Shown piece after piece: positions 61,489 to 64,000 of a stretch of DNA of 64,000 nt. Source of the DNA: Onchocerca lupi (Eukaryota > Nematoda > Chromadorea > Rhabditida > Onchocercidae); NCBI GenBank assembly GCA_028564675.1, contig JAOVVO010000050.1, positions 1-64,000 on the forward strand, read 5' to 3'. How positions within the stretch are numbered: the first letter of the stretch is position 1; each line of letters starts with the position of its first letter. The position numbers and the translations under genes are program-made. The notes under the pieces are model-generated. The model had not been told where the DNA came from and ran no database searches. It saw only the letters and a program-made list of their open reading frames with translations.

Positions 61489-64000
61489 TTGATTTATAAT
61501 AAAATCTTCGTATCATATAAACGATAAGAAAGCACCCACAAACTCAACCAAATTTTTCAGAAAAGAATTCAGATTAATTATCAAGTCCGCAAAATATGAT
61601 GCAGTCTTGAAGTACAGAAGATGGCTATGAAAAAGAGGAACCTAGTCAAATTATACAAAAGTATTTTCAGTGCATTTTATGGAACAAAATTGAGCAATTA
61701 TTAAATTATTCTATTTATTCTTGCCAAAAGGACAATAGGCATAAACCTATGATTAGCACCACAAATTCTTTTGAATTTTTTGAAAGCCTTAGAAATACCA
61801 AAAAGAAAAAAAAAAAAAACTGAATCAACTATCTCCCTAAGAAAGAAAAATAATCTGAATTTGATTCGACGAAAAAGAGCACCCAGAATAATCAAAAAGA
61901 AGAAAAGGAATTTTTTAGAAATTTTACGAGAAAAACGACACTACGCGTCATATTGATATATAAAGAATGAATTGACCTTGGAACTCTCATGTAATTCTTC
62001 TTGATTAGCCAATGGAAGGCTCATTAAAAGTTCGCAAGGATTCTACTGAATGTTCCAACAATTAATCTGATCAATAAAGTAATTTTGAAAGGGAAAAGTC
62101 ATATTTTCATTGCAAAGGAACTACAATAGTGCGAAACTTAACCAAATACCTTTATTATGCCAATGTCAGGGTGATCTTTAATCAAAAGGAAAAAAATTTT
62201 TACATTATAACTATAGATGAGCTGTAATTTTAATTTGTCTGTAATCAATGTAATATATTTCAATGAAATTGCGTCAATAATATTCGAATGATTTAGTAGC
62301 ATAATGTTTATTAAGAATAATATAAATAGAATTACTGAAATCATAATTAGTTGCATATGATCTCAACATGTACTCATTAAATAATATAAATTCGTAATTG
62401 CTGATATATATCAATTTTCTCACGTATATATTCCCTGTCCACAACCAATTTATTTCCATAATAATCATCACTTTTAACAGATATCAGATCCTCGATCCCA
62501 TACTGCTTTCTCTTTAAACTTATAAATACTAATTTATAGATATTTGAGTAAATATTATTACTTTTATGATTTCAGCATTGTAATCTTAAGAAAAAATATT
62601 ATGTACACTTTGAAAAATTTTTCCCTCTCTGCAGGATGCATCTGAGAATAAAATTTGGTGCACTACTTCAGATGTTACCTATTTGTCCATGGTTTATCAA
62701 GGTTTTAAATACCTTTTCCAATTTCTGACGTATAATTGATGCTCGATAATGGGTTTGTATCATGATAATCACTGCTTTCAGCAACCTATAACGACGCTGC
62801 GCTGCATAACGACGAAATACAGTTTGTATACATATTGTAGCACGATGCATTTGAAGATATTTTATGCGCCTGTACATCAGAAATGCACGAGCATAAAGCT
62901 AAAAGACATTCCAGAATTGAAACAATTTTAAATTAACTGAAATTTAATTTAATGATTTTTAATCCTATTCCATGAAAAATAAGGTACAGTTGGAAGAAAA
63001 AATTGTATGGAAAACACCTGAATCTTGAGTAGTGATTCTTTAATATCCTGATATTTTTTGCGAGAGATGTAGCCTTTCCAAATCTTCTGGATCATTACTG
63101 TTGAATTTACCAATTTTTCATGGAGTACTCTTTCTAGCAAAGCTACTTGTCCAGTTCGAAAAAATATCTTTGTCTTACCCAAGGCAAACATTTTATTCTG
63201 CAATTAATAGTAGCATTGTAATTAAGGAAACTTACTTATTGCAATTATTAGCACTAATAATTAAAAAGAGTCTAATTAAGAAAACTTATTTTGCAAAAGA
63301 AATTAATTAAAATCCGTCTGAATTCAATTATAAAATTTCAAATCATTAGATATAGAGTTGAAATCTTATTCATACAAGAATGATTGTGATTAACAAGAAA
63401 ACAGACGTAAGTAGCTTTAAGTAGAGCAACCCTTTGAAGCGCTTCGTCTTCAGAAAATTATCCGGATTTTTTTGTTATCTGATAAGCAAAATAGATTTGT
63501 TTGTAGGCTACGGATTGCCAAAAGTTACATTTTCCTCGAAAAATAATCATAAAAGAGATAATGACTATATAAAGAAGACAAGAAATGAAAAAAGTCTTTT
63601 TAAAGATAAATCGCAAGATAACTGTTCTATTCTGCAATGAATTGAATATCAGCATGAACAAAGCTTACCTCAAGATATTTACTACATGCTCTTTCTGCAA
63701 AAATTTTTGGTTTTTCAAGCCATAATTTTTCTTCGGGATAAAGAATACGATATCTTCGAGCAAAATCTTCATATATCCATCTGCAAACAGACTGCAATTA
63801 ATAATAAATGTGAATAATTTAATAAATATTTTTTTTAAATACCTGCACAGAAGTAATTAGCTTCATTTTGCTTCTACTTTGATAAGAAATCCAATTTTGT
63901 CGTAAGTTAAGTATTATATAAGCTCACATAACTCGTGAAAAGTACATGTATTACGTATCATATCATAATTCATACCTCGAAGGATAGCCAGCAGCAGATA
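46525..64000 (-). CDS. hum-2: class V unconventional myosin, partial (5' motor region off window)
   Basis: Actin-based cargo transporter. Exons, in coding order: 63976-64000 (partial), 63669-63780, 63018-63197, 62713-62898, 60835-60984, 60111-60200, 59591-59673, 58988-59129, 58452-58569, 58176-58280, 57468-57597, 57018-57135, 56740-56867, 56023-56214, 55707-55788, 50486-50539, 50067-50150, about 49661-49759, about 49510-49585, 49323-49439, 48986-49137, 48475-48567, 48187-48340, 47968-48095, 47632-47789, 47331-47499, 46797-46931 and 46525-46656. The visible part begins at the motor's end (ISAAGYPSRW, ALGKTKIFFRTGQVALLE). Then come six IQ motifs (for example TICIQTVFRRYAAQRRY, AIVIQRYWRGWLVRRHQ), a long coiled coil, and the globular DIL tail (LRVYGADSVLLGQVFRQM, CNFEKAIQIKHNVTEVQSWL, YAPTDGFEERRLSPDFL) ending ETLSLPTCLHLQ. 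The symbol is the C. elegans class V myosin. Junctions near 50.5 and 49.5 kb are uncertain, and the 49.5-kb exon phase does not close. Confidence 0.93.
50540..55706. other. 5.2-kb myosin intron
   Basis: Separates the medial coiled coil from the tail-proximal exons, the same stretch where vertebrate myosin V genes carry alternative exons. I found no convincing additional exon. It is rich in A runs on the plus strand (T in the sense strand) and carries a 15-bp-stem hairpin at 55209-55260. Confidence 0.5.
61458..61488. repeat. poly(A) run, 31 bases
   Basis: Uninterrupted 31 A on the plus strand (T in the myosin sense strand), within the intron between the exons for IQ motifs 4 and 5. Confidence 0.9.

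Noticed and set aside
61771..61956. Lys-rich 61-codon frame in a myosin intron
   Set aside because: Opposite strand to the gene and produced by A runs.
1..64000. Bacterial endosymbiont (Wolbachia) insertion
   Set aside because: No bacterial protein or rRNA similarity was recognised anywhere; base composition at the left edge alone is not enough.

Overview
The window is AT-rich (about 70% A+T by eye) animal nuclear DNA. Genes are broken into many small exons by short introns with T-rich, (T)TTCAG-type acceptors, long homopolymer runs are frequent, and two genes carry a Major Sperm Protein (MSP) domain, which is diagnostic for nematodes. The overall look fits a parasitic clade III (spirurid/filarial-like) nematode; the species cannot be fixed from the sequence alone.

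Layout. (1) 2232-7339 (+): a 20-exon SART1 gene, a U4/U6.U5 tri-snRNP splicing factor, closing in frame at 842 aa. (2) 8834-11820 (-): a CDF/ZnT zinc transporter. (3) 11821-23521: a gene-poor stretch with a tRNA-Gln(TTG), a nest of tandem repeats, a hairpin-forming inverted repeat and two weak ORFs. (4) 23522-about 30226 (-): an Argonaute with N, PAZ, MID and PIWI regions, resembling the nematode ALG-3/ALG-4 subfamily; its slicer tetrad reads D-E-D-D. (5) 32468-34512 and 35281-37133 (-): two tandem paralogues, each with one N-terminal membrane segment, a basic/Ser-rich linker and an MSP domain. (6) 37556-39964 (+): a complete 318-aa TTBK/CK1-type kinase, divergently arranged with the second MSP gene across about 420 bp. 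(7) 41733-43797 (-): an HDHD2-type HAD phosphatase-like gene (262 aa). (8) 46525 to the right edge (-): a class V myosin (six IQ motifs, coiled coil, DIL/cargo-binding tail); its motor domain lies mostly beyond the window.

How the genes relate. SART1, HDHD2, ZnT and myosin V are conserved single genes with unrelated housekeeping roles. The middle block (Argonaute, two MSP-domain membrane proteins, TTBK-like kinase) is more striking. In C. elegans all of these families are linked to spermatogenesis, so the 23.5-40 kb block may be a male-germline neighbourhood containing a small-RNA Argonaute next to typical sperm genes. Both MSP genes share octamer ATTTGCAT sites upstream. Exon coordinates were worked out by hand from splice signals and reading-frame continuity. 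For SART1, the kinase, HDHD2 and both MSP genes the exons sum to closed frames. For Argonaute, the zinc transporter and myosin some junctions remain unresolved.
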